A stretch of 64,000 nucleotides of DNA from Jejudonia soesokkakensis (GCF_042664795.1 NZ_JBHTBN010000003.1:248001-312000), one strand, 5' to 3'. Counted from the stretch's first letter, positions 14,623 to 24,569 are shown. The notes: a model not told the origin generated them from the sequence alone. Numbers and translations: made by a program.

Positions 14623-16431
14623 ATGGCAACAGAAACAATAGATAAAGAAATCCTCCGCGGAGGTCAGTTTTTAGTAAAAGAAACAAATTGCGAAGATATT
14701 TTTACTCCAGAAGATTTTTCTGAAGAGCAAAAAATGATGAAGGAATCGGTAATCGAGTTTGTAGACAGAGAAATCTGGCCTCACAAACCTAGATTTGAAA
14801 AGAAAGACTACGCACTTACCGAAGAAGTGATGCGCAAAGCAGGTGAGCTTGGTTTATTAGGTGTTGCTGTCCCAGAAAAATATGATGGTTTAGGAATGGG
14901 CTTCGTAACCACCATGTTGGTTTGCGATTATATTTCTGGAGCAACAGGATCTATCGCTACTGCCTTTGGAGCACATACCGGAATTGGAACCATGCCAATT
15001 ACTCTTTATGGTACTGAGGAACAACGACAAAAATATGTGCCAAAATTAGCTACTGGTGAATGGTTTGGAGCTTACTGCTTAACAGAACCAGGCGCAGGTA
15101 GTGATGCCAATAGCGGGAAAACAAAAGCAACTCTTTCTGAAGATGGAAAATACTATTCTATTAGCGGGCAAAAGATGTGGATCTCTAATGCAGGGTTCTG
15201 TGATGTGATGATCGTTTTTGCACGTATTGAGGACGATAAAAATATTACAGGTTTTATTGTAGAAAATGATCCTGAAAATGGTATTACCATGGGCGAGGAA
15301 GAACAGAAATTAGGGATTCACTCTTCTTCTACCCGCCAAGTATTCTTTAATGAAACGAAAGTACCTGTAGAAAACATGCTGGCTGGACGTGGCGAAGGAT
15401 TTAAAATTGCTATGAATGCGTTAAACGTAGGTCGTATTAAATTAGCAGCGGCTTGTTTGGATGCACAACGTAGAATTATTACCAATGCGACCAAGTATGC
15501 AAATGAACGTGTTCAATTTAAGACTCCTATTGCCAATTTTGGAGCTATCAAATTAAAATTGGCCGAAATGGCAACCTCTGCTTACGTAGGTGAGTCGGCA
15601 TCCTACCGTGCGGCTAAAAATATAGAAGACCGTATCACTCTTAGAATGGAAGCTGGGAATACCCATCAGGAAGCAGAATTAAAAGGGGTAGAAGAATATG
15701 CTATCGAATGTTCTATCTTAAAAGTAGCTGTGTCTGAAGATGTTCAAAACTGTAGCGATGAAGGGATTCAGATCTATGGCGGAATGGGCTTTAGTGCAGA
15801 TACACCTATGGAAGCTGCCTGGAGAGATGCGCGAATTGCACGTATCTATGAAGGGACTAACGAAATTAACCGGATGCTCGCCGTAGGTATGCTTGTAAAG
15901 AAAGCGATGAAAGGTCATGTAGATCTCTTAAATCCTGCGCAAGCTGTGGCTTCAGAACTTACTTCAATTCCTTCTTTTGAGACTCCTGATTTTAGTGAGT
16001 TATTTTCCGAAGAAAAAGATATGGTTAAGAAGTTAAAGAAAGTATTTTTAATGGTGGCAGGAAGTGCTGTTCAGAAATACGGAACAGATCTTGAAAAACA
16101 TCAACAAACGCTATTAGCAGCAGCCGATATTTTAATTGAAATTTATATGGCCGAAAGTGCTATTCTTCGAACTGAAAAGAACGCAAAACGTTTTGGCGAA
16201 GACTCACAGGAAGTACAGATTGCCATGTCACAATTGTATCTTTACCATGCTGTTGATATTATTTCAGTAAAAGCGAAAGAATCGATTATTTCTTTTGCTG
16301 AAGGTGATGAACAACGCATGATGCTGATGGGCTTAAAGCGTTTTACTAAATATCAAAATATGCCAAATATTGGCGCGATGCGTAAAACAATAGCTGAAAA
16401 AGTCTCTGCTGAAGGCAAATATCCTTTCTAA
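14623..16431 (+). CDS. Acyl-CoA dehydrogenase, long form
   Basis: This 602-residue FAD enzyme introduces the first double bond in beta-oxidation. It has the acyl-CoA dehydrogenase signature AYCLTEPGAGSDANSGKT, the FAD/substrate segment KMWISNAGFCDVMIVFARIE, and the second signature QIYGGMGFSADTPMEAAWRD followed by ARIYEGTNEINRM, which carries the catalytic Glu. A C-terminal helical extension of about 150 residues is typical of very-long-chain-type dehydrogenases. It ends the MarR-headed operon and is followed by a strong terminator. The N-terminus carries a short extra segment (EILRGGQFLVKE) seen in bacteroidotal homologues. Confidence 0.93.
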   Translation: MATETIDKEILRGGQFLVKETNCEDIFTPEDFSEEQKMMKESVIEFVDREIWPHKPRFEKKDYALTEEVMRKAGELGLLGVAVPEKYDGLGMGFVTTMLVCDYISGATGSIATAFGAHTGIGTMPITLYGTEEQRQKYVPKLATGEWFGAYCLTEPGAGSDANSGKTKATLSEDGKYYSISGQKMWISNAGFCDVMIVFARIEDDKNITGFIVENDPENGITMGEEEQKLGIHSSSTRQVFFNETKVPVENMLAGRGEGFKIAMNALNVGRIKLAAACLDAQRRIITNATKYANERVQFKTPIANFGAIKLKLAEMATSAYVGESASYRAAKNIEDRITLRMEAGNTHQEAELKGVEEYAIECSILKVAVSEDVQNCSDEGIQIYGGMGFSADTPMEAAWRDARIARIYEGTNEINRMLAVGMLVKKAMKGHVDLLNPAQAVASELTSIPSFETPDFSELFSEEKDMVKKLKKVFLMVAGSAVQKYGTDLEKHQQTLLAAADILIEIYMAESAILRTEKNAKRFGEDSQEVQIAMSQLYLYHAVDIISVKAKESIISFAEGDEQRMMLMGLKRFTKYQNMPNIGAMRKTIAEKVSAEGKYPF

Positions 16432-16453
16432 TACAAAAAATTATTAGTTTTAG

Positions 16454-16480
16454 AACCGCTCTTATCTGAGCGGTTTTTTT
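16454..16480 (+). terminator. Rho-independent terminator of the beta-oxidation operon
   Basis: The stem AACCGCTC / GAGCGGTT with a 6-base loop is followed by seven T, 22 bases after the acyl-CoA dehydrogenase stop. Confidence 0.9.
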
Positions 16481-16524
16481 GTGGAACAAACTTTGTATCT
16501 TTCCACAGAGAAAATAAAAATCGA

Positions 16525-17403
16525 ATGAAATTTACACTTGTTTTTCTATTCCTTACTAGCTTTAGTTTTGCGCAACCCAATACAGAATTATATTTGATGG
16601 ATATCTCAGAGAATGGTGATAGCCTTCAAATAACTAATTTTAAGAATATTTCAAATCGTCCAGGATATGACAATCAGCCCTCATTTATAGATAATACTAA
16701 ACTAGTATATGCTGGTACAGAAAACGACAATACTGAAATTATTCTGTATTACCTTGAAAGCGATGGTCAACATCGACTAAATGCTCCCACGGCAGGTGGT
16801 GAATATTCTCCACAATCTTTCCCGTCCAAACCATTAGTAGCGGCCGTACGCTTAGATACTACAGGATTACAACGCCTTTACTCTTATGAGTATGGTATTC
16901 CAGGTTACGGAAAATGGAAAATGCTTTTTGAAGAATTAGAAGTCGCCTATTTTGCGTTTCAAGATGATGATCGTATCATCGCATCAGTGCTTTCAGGAGA
17001 TAAATTAGATCTAGTTGTTGGCACAATCTCCAAAGATCAAGCGCTATTACTCACTACGAATACAGGCCGTTCAATTCATAGAGTCCCTTCTAGTTCTTCC
17101 ATAAGTTACACCCAACTTAATACGGAAGGCACTTACGATATTTATATCGTGGATATTGACGATACCGGAGAGAGTTTTTATGTCTGTACCTTACCTATGG
17201 GTATTCAAGACCACATCTGGTTAAATAATTCCACTTTGTTGCTGGGCAGTAATGACAAGCTTTTTATGATGGATTTATTTAAAGGAACTAACTGGTTTAA
17301 AGTAGCAGATCTTTCAGAAAAAAACATCTCAAATATTACCCGAATGGCGATAAGCCCAGACGGAAAACATCTGGCAATTGTAGCCATGCCCCAAGAAAAG
17401 TAA
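16525..17403 (+). CDS. Exported TolB/WD40-like propeller protein
   Basis: The 292-residue protein has a signal peptide (MKFTLVFLFLTSFSFA). Its beta-propeller-like repeats have PD40 flavour: GYDNQPSFIDNTKLVYAGT, GGEYSPQSFPSKPLVAAV and a last blade ITRMAISPDGKHLAIVA. No enzymatic domain follows. It is likely a periplasmic or secreted scaffold or ligand-binding protein. It stands between a terminator and a peptidase gene, with 51 bases to the next start. Function beyond the fold is unknown. Confidence 0.75.
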   Translation: MKFTLVFLFLTSFSFAQPNTELYLMDISENGDSLQITNFKNISNRPGYDNQPSFIDNTKLVYAGTENDNTEIILYYLESDGQHRLNAPTAGGEYSPQSFPSKPLVAAVRLDTTGLQRLYSYEYGIPGYGKWKMLFEELEVAYFAFQDDDRIIASVLSGDKLDLVVGTISKDQALLLTTNTGRSIHRVPSSSSISYTQLNTEGTYDIYIVDIDDTGESFYVCTLPMGIQDHIWLNNSTLLLGSNDKLFMMDLFKGTNWFKVADLSEKNISNITRMAISPDGKHLAIVAMPQEK

Positions 17404-17454
17404 GAGGTTATAGATCACTTTTAGTATCTTTATACATCAACAAATTTTATATTT

Positions 17455-18786
17455 ATGAAATACGCACTATCCCTACTCCTTTTTACATTTTCTATCAGCA
17501 CGCAAGCTCAAACAGATCCTAGAATTTACGAAATTATTGATGATGTTTCTGCGGAAAGAATTGAGGCAGATATCACCAAATTAGCTGGTTTTGGAACTCG
17601 TAATACCTTTAGTGACACTATAAGTGATACTCGAGGCATTGGAGCAGCAAGAAGATGGATTAAAAAAGAATTTGAAACGATTTCTACAAACTGCGGAAAC
17701 TGCCTTAATGTATTTTACCAAAAAGATTTGGTTTTAGCCGAAGGGAACCGCCGGGTGCCTCAGGATACTTGGATTGTAAATGTGGCCGCAGTACAAAAAG
17801 GAACTAAATATCCTAACAGATACATCATCATGAGTGGTGATATCGACTCCCGTAACAGTGACGGAAGCGATTTTACCAAAGATGCACCAGGTGCAAACGA
17901 CAATGCCAGTGGCATGGCAGGTGCGATCGAAGCGGCTCGTGTACTCTCAAAATACAAATTTGAAAGTAGCATAGTATACCTCGGTTTAAGCGGTGAAGAA
18001 CAAGGACTGTTTGGTGGTGCAGGGTTTGCAGCCTATGCAAAAGAAAAAGGCTGGGATATTATAGGGGTACTTAATAACGATATGATCGGTAATATTAAAG
18101 GAGTCGATGGCATCATTAGTAATGTAGATTTTAGGATCTTTTCAGAACCTGTCCCTCCTACCGAAACAGAACGTGAACGAAACGCCAGACGATTTTATGG
18201 AGGTGAAGTCGACGGAATTTCAAGACAATTGGCTCGGTATGTACATAAAACAACTAAAACCTATATGCCCGAAATGAACCCAATGATGATCTATCGATTG
18301 GATCGTTTTGGGCGTGGTGGACACCATCGTCCGTTTAATGATCTTGGGTATGCCGGCATTAGAATCATGGAAGCTCACGAAAACTATACCCAACAACATC
18401 AGGACATACGCACCGAAAACGGAATTGAGTATGGCGACAAACTAAAATTTGTAAACTTCGACTATGCTAAAAAACTAACCGCTGTTAACGCCATTTCTAT
18501 GGCGAGTCTCGCCTGGGCTCCTCCCTCTCCAAACAATGTTGCCATTGGTGGCATCGTAGAACCCAGCGCTAAATTTAAATGGGACAAAGTAGACGGAGCA
18601 GTAGGTTATAAAATTTATTGGCGTTTAACAACCTCACCTACCTGGGATTATAATAGGTATGTAGGGAATGTTACTGAATTTACCCTCGATGGCATTGTCA
18701 TTGATAATTATTTCTTTGGAGTTGCAGCTGTCGGAGCAGATGGCCATGAAAGCATGGTAGTTTTTCCAAACGCAACGTTTAGGTAG
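17455..18786 (+). CDS. Exported M28 family metallopeptidase
   Basis: The 443-residue protein has a signal peptide (about 1-18), an M28 aminopeptidase domain and a C-terminal fibronectin-III-like domain (from about residue 360, KFKWDKVDGAVGYKIYWR). Zinc-site elements are GANDNASG (Asp149), SGEEQGL (Glu181/Glu182) and NNDMIG (Asp209), with a His-rich RGGHHRPFNDLG further on. The first ligand motif, usually GHxDS, reads GDIDSR here (residues 128-133), replacing the His with Asp. From memory this GDIDSR form recurs in a subfamily, so it may be active with altered metal binding. It lies just upstream of an M1 peptidase gene and is probably co-expressed for peptide degradation. Confidence 0.87.
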   Translation: MKYALSLLLFTFSISTQAQTDPRIYEIIDDVSAERIEADITKLAGFGTRNTFSDTISDTRGIGAARRWIKKEFETISTNCGNCLNVFYQKDLVLAEGNRRVPQDTWIVNVAAVQKGTKYPNRYIIMSGDIDSRNSDGSDFTKDAPGANDNASGMAGAIEAARVLSKYKFESSIVYLGLSGEEQGLFGGAGFAAYAKEKGWDIIGVLNNDMIGNIKGVDGIISNVDFRIFSEPVPPTETERERNARRFYGGEVDGISRQLARYVHKTTKTYMPEMNPMMIYRLDRFGRGGHHRPFNDLGYAGIRIMEAHENYTQQHQDIRTENGIEYGDKLKFVNFDYAKKLTAVNAISMASLAWAPPSPNNVAIGGIVEPSAKFKWDKVDGAVGYKIYWRLTTSPTWDYNRYVGNVTEFTLDGIVIDNYFFGVAAVGADGHESMVVFPNATFR

Positions 18787-18811
18787 TTCACAAAATAGTT
18801 AAAATAAGACA

Positions 18812-20443
18812 ATGATCAAAAACATACTTTTCAGTTTATTCATTTCAGCTTCAATAAGCGGTTTTGCACAAGAGGAATTTACCAAAGCAGATAAACTAAG
18901 AGGTTCTATTACCAAAGAACGCGCCTGGTGGGATGTCACTCATTATGACTTAACCGTAGAAGTTTTCCCAGAAACGCAAACAATTAAAGGAGCTAATACA
19001 ATCACCTATAAAGTCATCGATACGGATCAAAAAATGCAGATCGATCTTCAGGCACCTATGGGAATTGAGAAAGTAGAAATGAATGGTGAAAAACTAACAT
19101 TTACCAGTGAAGGAGCTGCTCATTTTATTAGTTTCAAAGAAAAGCAACCTTTAAATTCTGAACAAAAAATCACAATCCATTTTTCAGGAGAGCCTATTGT
19201 CGCAAAAAATGCTCCCTGGGATGGTGGTTTCAGCTGGAAGAAAGACGCTAACGGTAACCACTTTATCGCAACTGCCAATCAAGGAATTGGTGCTAGCGTG
19301 TGGTGGCCAAACAAAGACCATCCGTATGATGAAGCAGATAATGGAGTAGATCTAAAAATCACAGCTCCAAAAGATTTGATAGCGGTAGGTAACGGACGCT
19401 TAATCACTTCCGAAGAAAAAGAAAAAACTAAAACTTGGCACTGGAAAGTGGTGAACCCCATCAATAATTATGGAGTTAATATAAACATAGGCGATTATGT
19501 AAATTTTTCTGAAGTCTACGAAGGTATCAATGGAGATCTTGACTTAAGTTATTGGGTTCTAAAAGATAATCTCGGAAAAGCAAAAGAACAGTTCAAACAG
19601 GTGCCCATGATGCTAAATGCTTTTGAGTATTGGTTTGGCCCCTACCCTTTTTATGAGGATAGTTTTAAGCTTGTCGAAGTACCGTATCTGGGAATGGAAC
19701 ACCAAAGTAGTGTCACCTACGGAAACAAGTATCAAAACGGATATCTGGGAAGTGATCTAAGTGATACAGGCTGGGGGTTGCGTTTCGATTTTATTATTAT
19801 TCACGAGGCTGGACACGAATGGTTCGCAAATAACATATCACATAATGATGTAGCAGATATGTGGATCCATGAAGGATTTACTGCCTATTCTGAAAGTTTG
19901 TACTTGGATTACCACTTTGGTAATCAAGCCGCTAGTGAGTATGTCATTGGTACACGACGAGGGATACGCAACGATAAACCAATTATTGGAACGTATGGCG
20001 TGAATAAATCAGGAAGTGGTGACATGTATTACAAAGGCGCTAATATTTTACATACCCTTCGGCAATTGGTCGAAGTCGATACAAAATGGCGAAATATCCT
20101 CCGTGGCCTCAATAAAGAATTTTACCATCAGACAATTTCAAGTAAGCAATTAGAAGACTATCTAAGTAAAGAAACGGGAATCGATCTTACCGAATTTTGG
20201 GAGCAATATCTTCGAACTACTATGGTTCCAACTCTGGAATACACAATAGATAATAATAAAATGACCTATCGGTACACTAATATTATTGAAGGTTTTGATA
20301 TGCCAGTACAGATTATCGAAGATGGGAATGAGGTCTGGATTTATCCTACCGCCAATTGGAAAACGGAAACGTTTAGTAACACTATTGATTCTTTGAAAGT
20401 AAAGGATGATTTTTATATCACTTCGGAAAAACTTAAACTATAA
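18812..20443 (+). CDS. Exported M1 family metallopeptidase
   Basis: This 543-residue aminopeptidase-type protein has a signal peptide ending near ISGFAQ. The zinc motif HEAGH is at 331-335 and the third ligand Glu354 falls in WIHEGFTAYSE, exactly the HExxH-18x-E spacing. The exopeptidase motif is GMEHQSS instead of the classic GAMEN, as in a bacterial subset of the family. The C-terminal helical part is short compared with the 850-residue PepN type. It follows the M28 gene by 25 bases, so the two probably form an operon. Likely cleaves N-terminal residues from peptides in the periplasm. Confidence 0.9.
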   Translation: MIKNILFSLFISASISGFAQEEFTKADKLRGSITKERAWWDVTHYDLTVEVFPETQTIKGANTITYKVIDTDQKMQIDLQAPMGIEKVEMNGEKLTFTSEGAAHFISFKEKQPLNSEQKITIHFSGEPIVAKNAPWDGGFSWKKDANGNHFIATANQGIGASVWWPNKDHPYDEADNGVDLKITAPKDLIAVGNGRLITSEEKEKTKTWHWKVVNPINNYGVNINIGDYVNFSEVYEGINGDLDLSYWVLKDNLGKAKEQFKQVPMMLNAFEYWFGPYPFYEDSFKLVEVPYLGMEHQSSVTYGNKYQNGYLGSDLSDTGWGLRFDFIIIHEAGHEWFANNISHNDVADMWIHEGFTAYSESLYLDYHFGNQAASEYVIGTRRGIRNDKPIIGTYGVNKSGSGDMYYKGANILHTLRQLVEVDTKWRNILRGLNKEFYHQTISSKQLEDYLSKETGIDLTEFWEQYLRTTMVPTLEYTIDNNKMTYRYTNIIEGFDMPVQIIEDGNEVWIYPTANWKTETFSNTIDSLKVKDDFYITSEKLKL

Positions 20444-20449
20444 GTAAAC

Positions 20450-21028
20450 TTGGACGAAAAACCACAGCTTTATTTTCCCCGGGAGGTAGAATGGCGCGAA
20501 TGGTTAGAGAAAAACCATAATCACTATCCAAAAGGAGTGTTTCTTATTTTCTATAAATTAAAGACCAATCAACCCACCATGCGCTGGGAAGAAGCGGTAA
20601 AAGTGGCTATTTGTTATGGGTGGATCGACAGTACGGTTAAAAGCTTAGGAAATGGAAAACGGCAGCAATTTTTTTGTCCACGGAATCCAAAAAGTACCTG
20701 GAGCAAATTAAATAAGCAGTATGTTGAAGAATTAGATTCTAAGGGTCTTATACATGAAAGCGGCTACAAAATGATAGAGCTTGCTAAAGAGTCTGGTAAA
20801 TGGTCTGAAATGGATGACGTAGAAAATCTAATTATTCCAGAAGATCTTCAAAAAGCCTTTTCTACTAATCCTGAAGCGTATAAAAACTATAAAAAATTCA
20901 GCCCTAGTTATAGAAAAAACTATTTGAGTTGGTTGCATTTAGCCAAACGCCAAGCAACACGAGATAAAAGAATTACTGAAATCATTGGTCTTTGTAAAGC
21001 AAACGAAAAACAAAGGTCTGGATGGTAG
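20450..21028 (+). CDS. YdeI/OmpD-associated family protein
   Basis: The 192-residue protein contains the YdeI core: ANxAVKVAICYGWIDS-like sequence (RWEEAVKVAICYGWIDSTVK), FFCPRNPKSTWSKLNKQYVE and the C-terminal SYRKNYLSWLHLAKRQATRD. The family is cytoplasmic and linked to bacteriocin or antimicrobial tolerance in some bacteria, without a known reaction. The start appears to be TTG at 20450, seven bases after the M1 stop; no suitable ATG exists before the conserved region. A second member of the family is at 40410. Confidence 0.85.
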   Translation: MDEKPQLYFPREVEWREWLEKNHNHYPKGVFLIFYKLKTNQPTMRWEEAVKVAICYGWIDSTVKSLGNGKRQQFFCPRNPKSTWSKLNKQYVEELDSKGLIHESGYKMIELAKESGKWSEMDDVENLIIPEDLQKAFSTNPEAYKNYKKFSPSYRKNYLSWLHLAKRQATRDKRITEIIGLCKANEKQRSGW

Positions 21029-21032
21029 CTCA

Positions 21033-21147
21033 GTATTTGGTATTTGGTATTTGGTATTTGGTATTTGAAAAATAGCTTTTCAGAGTATCTAAAATTTCAA
21101 TATTCGATTAACAGTCTACAATTCACGATTCACTGTTCACGATTTAC
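21033..21147. repeat. Heptad-periodic intergenic array (GTATTTG x5 grading into xxTTCAC units)
   Basis: Positions 21033-21067 are five perfect copies of GTATTTG. From 21106 the 7-base units GATTAAC, AGTCTAC, AATTCAC, GATTCAC, TGTTCAC, GATTTAC follow without interruption, and the stretch between can be read in the same register with more divergence. An open frame crosses it, but the composition is that of a repeat, not a gene. Confidence 0.8.
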
Positions 21148-21236
21148 CTGTCGCTTTCAAACAAATTCATATAAAGACCACGAGGCAAGTTTCGTAAGTA
21201 TTGAGTATCTTAGTGCTTTCCAAACATTCAACAATC

Positions 21237-24200
21237 ATGAGAATCATTCTTTCTATCCTTTTAATAGGACTTACCGTATCACTTTCAGCACAGAAAAAAA
21301 ACAAAGACAAAGACTCAAAAACTGAAGAAACCAAATGGGACGTTGCTGCTCCTGGAAAGGATTTCAATTTTAAAACGCACAGTTTCTCAACGAACGAAGG
21401 ATCCTGGATGAACCTTGATGTAAGTCCCGACGGCCAGACCATAGTATTTGATATGCTGGGTGATATTTATACGATCCCAATTTCTGGCGGCACGGCAAAA
21501 GCAATCCGTACTGGAATTCCGTTTGAAGTACAACCTCGTTTTTCACCCGACGGAACCAAAATTTCCTTTACAAGCGATGCTGGAGGTGGGGATAACATCT
21601 GGGTAATGAATCGCGATGGTAGCGACGTAAAACAAATCACTAAAGAAAGCTTCAGGTTACTTAATAATGCTGTTTGGATGCCCGACGGAAACTACCTCGT
21701 TGCCAGGAAACACTTTACATCAGGACGAAGCCTAGGCGCAGGAGAAATGTGGCAATATCATATTACCGGTGGAAGCGGAGTCCAATTGACAGAACGTAAG
21801 AACGATCAGCAGGATGTAAACGAACCCTTTATATCTCCCGACGGAAAGTTTCTTTACTATTCTGAAGATGTATATCCTGGAGGAAACTTTCAGTATAACA
21901 AAGATCCAAACAATCAAATCTACGTAATTAAACGTTATAGTTTTGAAGACGGTAAAACTGAAACAATTACAGGAGGTCCAGGAGGTGCCGCAAGACCAAC
22001 CATTTCTCCCGACGGAAAAAAACTAGCGTTTGTTAAAAGGGTACGAACCAAAAGTGTGTTGTTTATTCATAACCTTGAAACAGGTGAAGAAAAACCTATT
22101 TATGATGCACTTGATAAAGATCAACAGGAAGCTTGGGCTATTTTTGGAGTGTATCCTAATTTTAGCTGGATGCCTAACAATACTGAACTTGTATTTTGGA
22201 GTGGCGGAAAATTTCAGAAAATAAATACTGAAAGTTTAGCGATCACCAACATTCCTTTTACTGTAAATGTGAATATTGAGTTGGCTGAAACCGTACATAC
22301 CACCACGCCTATTGAAGACCAAACTATTACTCCAAAAGTGATAAGACATTTGGTTACAGCTCCTAATCAAAAATTTGTTGTTTTTAATGCATTAGGCTAT
22401 TTGTACAAAAAGGACTTACCTAATGGAACGCCAAAAAGACTTACTACCGGCACCGATTTTGAATTCGAGCCTACCATCTCCCCAGACAGTAACTTTATAG
22501 TTTACGTCGGTTGGAACGATATCGAAAAAGGTGCCATTTTTAAAATTCCTGCTACTGGAGGAACTCCTACAAAGATATCTACGACAAAAGGAATGTATCG
22601 CACTCCGTCATTCTCAAGTGATGGTCAAAAAATTGTATTTAGAAAAGAAAGTGGAAACACAGACCAAGGTTTTACCTACACAAAAAATCCAGGTATTTAC
22701 ACTATGAGTGCCAATGGTGGAAATGAGAAAATGGTTACTGAAAATGGAGAGTATCCAACTTTCAATAAAGAGGATGACCGTATCTTTTTACAAACTGGAG
22801 GAACTTATTTTGGAAATCTAACAAAAACCTTGATCAGTGTAGACCTTACTGGCGAGGACAAACGAGAGCATGTTTCTTCAAAGTATGCAAACCGTTTAAT
22901 ACCGAGTCCAGATAATGAATGGATTGCGTATACCAACCTTCATAAGGTGTTTATTGCTCCGCTACTTATGAATGGACAAACAATGAACCTTGATGACAAA
23001 ACGACTTCTGTACCTGTGATGCAGATTGCAAAAGATGCGGGTATTAATATTCACTGGTCTTCAGATAGTAAAAAGGTAATGTGGACACTAGGTGATGAGT
23101 ACTTCAGTAACGACTTAAAGAATAAATTTACATTTCTGCCGGGAGCTCCTTCCGAAGCTACAGAAATTACTACAGAAGGAACTAAAATCGGACTTACAGC
23201 TTCTGTTGATAAGCCTTCAGGGAAAATAGCATTTACTAATGCACGAATCATCACAATGGATGGTGATAAAGTAATTGAAAACGGAAGTATCCTTATTTCT
23301 GAAAATAAGATCGAAGCCATTGGTGAGAACATAAATATACCGAGGAGTGCCAAAATATATGATGTAAAGGGAAAAACGATCATGCCTGGAATGGTAGATG
23401 CTCATGCACATATTGGTGCATTTCGCTACGGATTAACAACACAGGCGAATTGGCAATTTATGGCAAATTTGGCTTTTGGGGTAACCACAGCTCATGATCC
23501 TTCTGCAAATACTGAAACGGTATTCTCACTTTCAGAATTACAAAAAACAGGACAGCTCGTAGGACCACGCCTCTACTCTACCGGATTTATACTTTATGGT
23601 GCCGATGGAGATTTTAAAGCGCTTATCAATAGTCTGGAAGACGCCAGAAGTAGCATTCGACGTACCAAAGCGTTTGGCGCTAAGAGTGTGAAAAGTTACA
23701 ATCAGCCGCGACGAGAGCAACGCCAACAAGTATTGCAAGCCGCCCGTGAAATGGGGATCAATGTAGTCCCAGAAGGGGGCTCGACTTTTTACCACAACAT
23801 TACAATGGTCATTGATGGCCATACTGGGGTAGAGCATAATATTCCAATTGCTCCTGTTTATAAAGATGTGTTGGAGGTTTGGGGTAAAAGCGGTAGTGGC
23901 TACACACCTACGCTTATCGTAAACTATGGAGGACTCAATGGTGAATATTATTATTACCAGAGAGATAAGGTGTGGGAAAATGAAAAACTCCTAACATTTT
24001 CTCCAAGAAGTGTAATTGACAGTCGTTCGCGTCATAGAACGATGGTACCTCAGGAAGAATATGAGAACGGACACATTTTAGTTTCCGAGACCGCAAAAAC
24101 CTTGAGTGATGCTGGTGTAAAAGTAAATATGGGGGCTCACGGACAATTACAAGGATTGGGTGCACATTGGGAAACCTGGATGATGGCACAGGGAGGAATG

Positions 24201-24533
24201 ACAAACATGGAGGCTTTAAAAACAGCTACCATTAATGCTGCAGAATATATTGGTGCTGGCGAAAATATTGGATCCTTAGAAAAAGGCAAGATGGCTGATT
24301 TGTTAATCCTAGATAAAAATCCGTTGGAGGATATTGAAAATACACAATCTATCAAAATGGTAATGATCAACGGAAGGTTATACGAGGCTACCACCATGAA
24401 TGAAATTGGAAATCATCCAAAAGACCGGTTGCCCTTCTGGTGGGAGGCCGACAATTATAATCAAGCATTTCCATGGCACCAAGAAACCCATAGTTTTATA
24501 GAAGGTGGTTGTGGTATACATAGCTCACATTAA
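21237..24533 (+). CDS. Exported propeller-amidohydrolase fusion
   Basis: This 1098-residue protein has a signal peptide (MRIILSILLIGLTVSLSAQ), a long N-terminal half of TolB/PD40 propeller repeats (LDVSPDGQTIVFDMLGDIYT; VQPRFSPDGTKISFTSDAGG; ARPTISPDGKKLAFVKRVR) and a C-terminal amidohydrolase domain from about residue 670. The hydrolase has the metal motif MVDAHAHIG, later His residues (GHTGVEHN) and the C-terminal GSLEKGKMADLLILDKNP. Such fusions are common in Bacteroidota as secreted or periplasmic hydrolases of unknown substrate, possibly peptide-like or cyclic amides. The ATG at 21237 is chosen because it begins the signal peptide. A bidirectional terminator follows. Confidence 0.9.
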   Translation: MRIILSILLIGLTVSLSAQKKNKDKDSKTEETKWDVAAPGKDFNFKTHSFSTNEGSWMNLDVSPDGQTIVFDMLGDIYTIPISGGTAKAIRTGIPFEVQPRFSPDGTKISFTSDAGGGDNIWVMNRDGSDVKQITKESFRLLNNAVWMPDGNYLVARKHFTSGRSLGAGEMWQYHITGGSGVQLTERKNDQQDVNEPFISPDGKFLYYSEDVYPGGNFQYNKDPNNQIYVIKRYSFEDGKTETITGGPGGAARPTISPDGKKLAFVKRVRTKSVLFIHNLETGEEKPIYDALDKDQQEAWAIFGVYPNFSWMPNNTELVFWSGGKFQKINTESLAITNIPFTVNVNIELAETVHTTTPIEDQTITPKVIRHLVTAPNQKFVVFNALGYLYKKDLPNGTPKRLTTGTDFEFEPTISPDSNFIVYVGWNDIEKGAIFKIPATGGTPTKISTTKGMYRTPSFSSDGQKIVFRKESGNTDQGFTYTKNPGIYTMSANGGNEKMVTENGEYPTFNKEDDRIFLQTGGTYFGNLTKTLISVDLTGEDKREHVSSKYANRLIPSPDNEWIAYTNLHKVFIAPLLMNGQTMNLDDKTTSVPVMQIAKDAGINIHWSSDSKKVMWTLGDEYFSNDLKNKFTFLPGAPSEATEITTEGTKIGLTASVDKPSGKIAFTNARIITMDGDKVIENGSILISENKIEAIGENINIPRSAKIYDVKGKTIMPGMVDAHAHIGAFRYGLTTQANWQFMANLAFGVTTAHDPSANTETVFSLSELQKTGQLVGPRLYSTGFILYGADGDFKALINSLEDARSSIRRTKAFGAKSVKSYNQPRREQRQQVLQAAREMGINVVPEGGSTFYHNITMVIDGHTGVEHNIPIAPVYKDVLEVWGKSGSGYTPTLIVNYGGLNGEYYYYQRDKVWENEKLLTFSPRSVIDSRSRHRTMVPQEEYENGHILVSETAKTLSDAGVKVNMGAHGQLQGLGAHWETWMMAQGGMTNMEALKTATINAAEYIGAGENIGSLEKGKMADLLILDKNPLEDIENTQSIKMVMINGRLYEATTMNEIGNHPKDRLPFWWEADNYNQAFPWHQETHSFIEGGCGIHSSH

Positions 24534-24536
24534 AAT

Positions 24537-24568
24537 AAAAACTCCTACATCAAGTGTAGGAGTTTTTA
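24537..24568. terminator. Bidirectional terminator between convergent genes
   Basis: The stem ACTCCTACA / TGTAGGAGT is extended by A and T runs on both sides (AAAA...TTTTT). It serves the amidohydrolase on the plus strand and the DUF3140 gene on the minus strand. Confidence 0.85.
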
Positions 24569-24569
24569 T

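Noticed and set aside
21044..21325. Open frame of 93 codons
   Set aside because: It is built mostly from the heptad array and then runs in another frame over the amidohydrolase start; composition is not protein-like.
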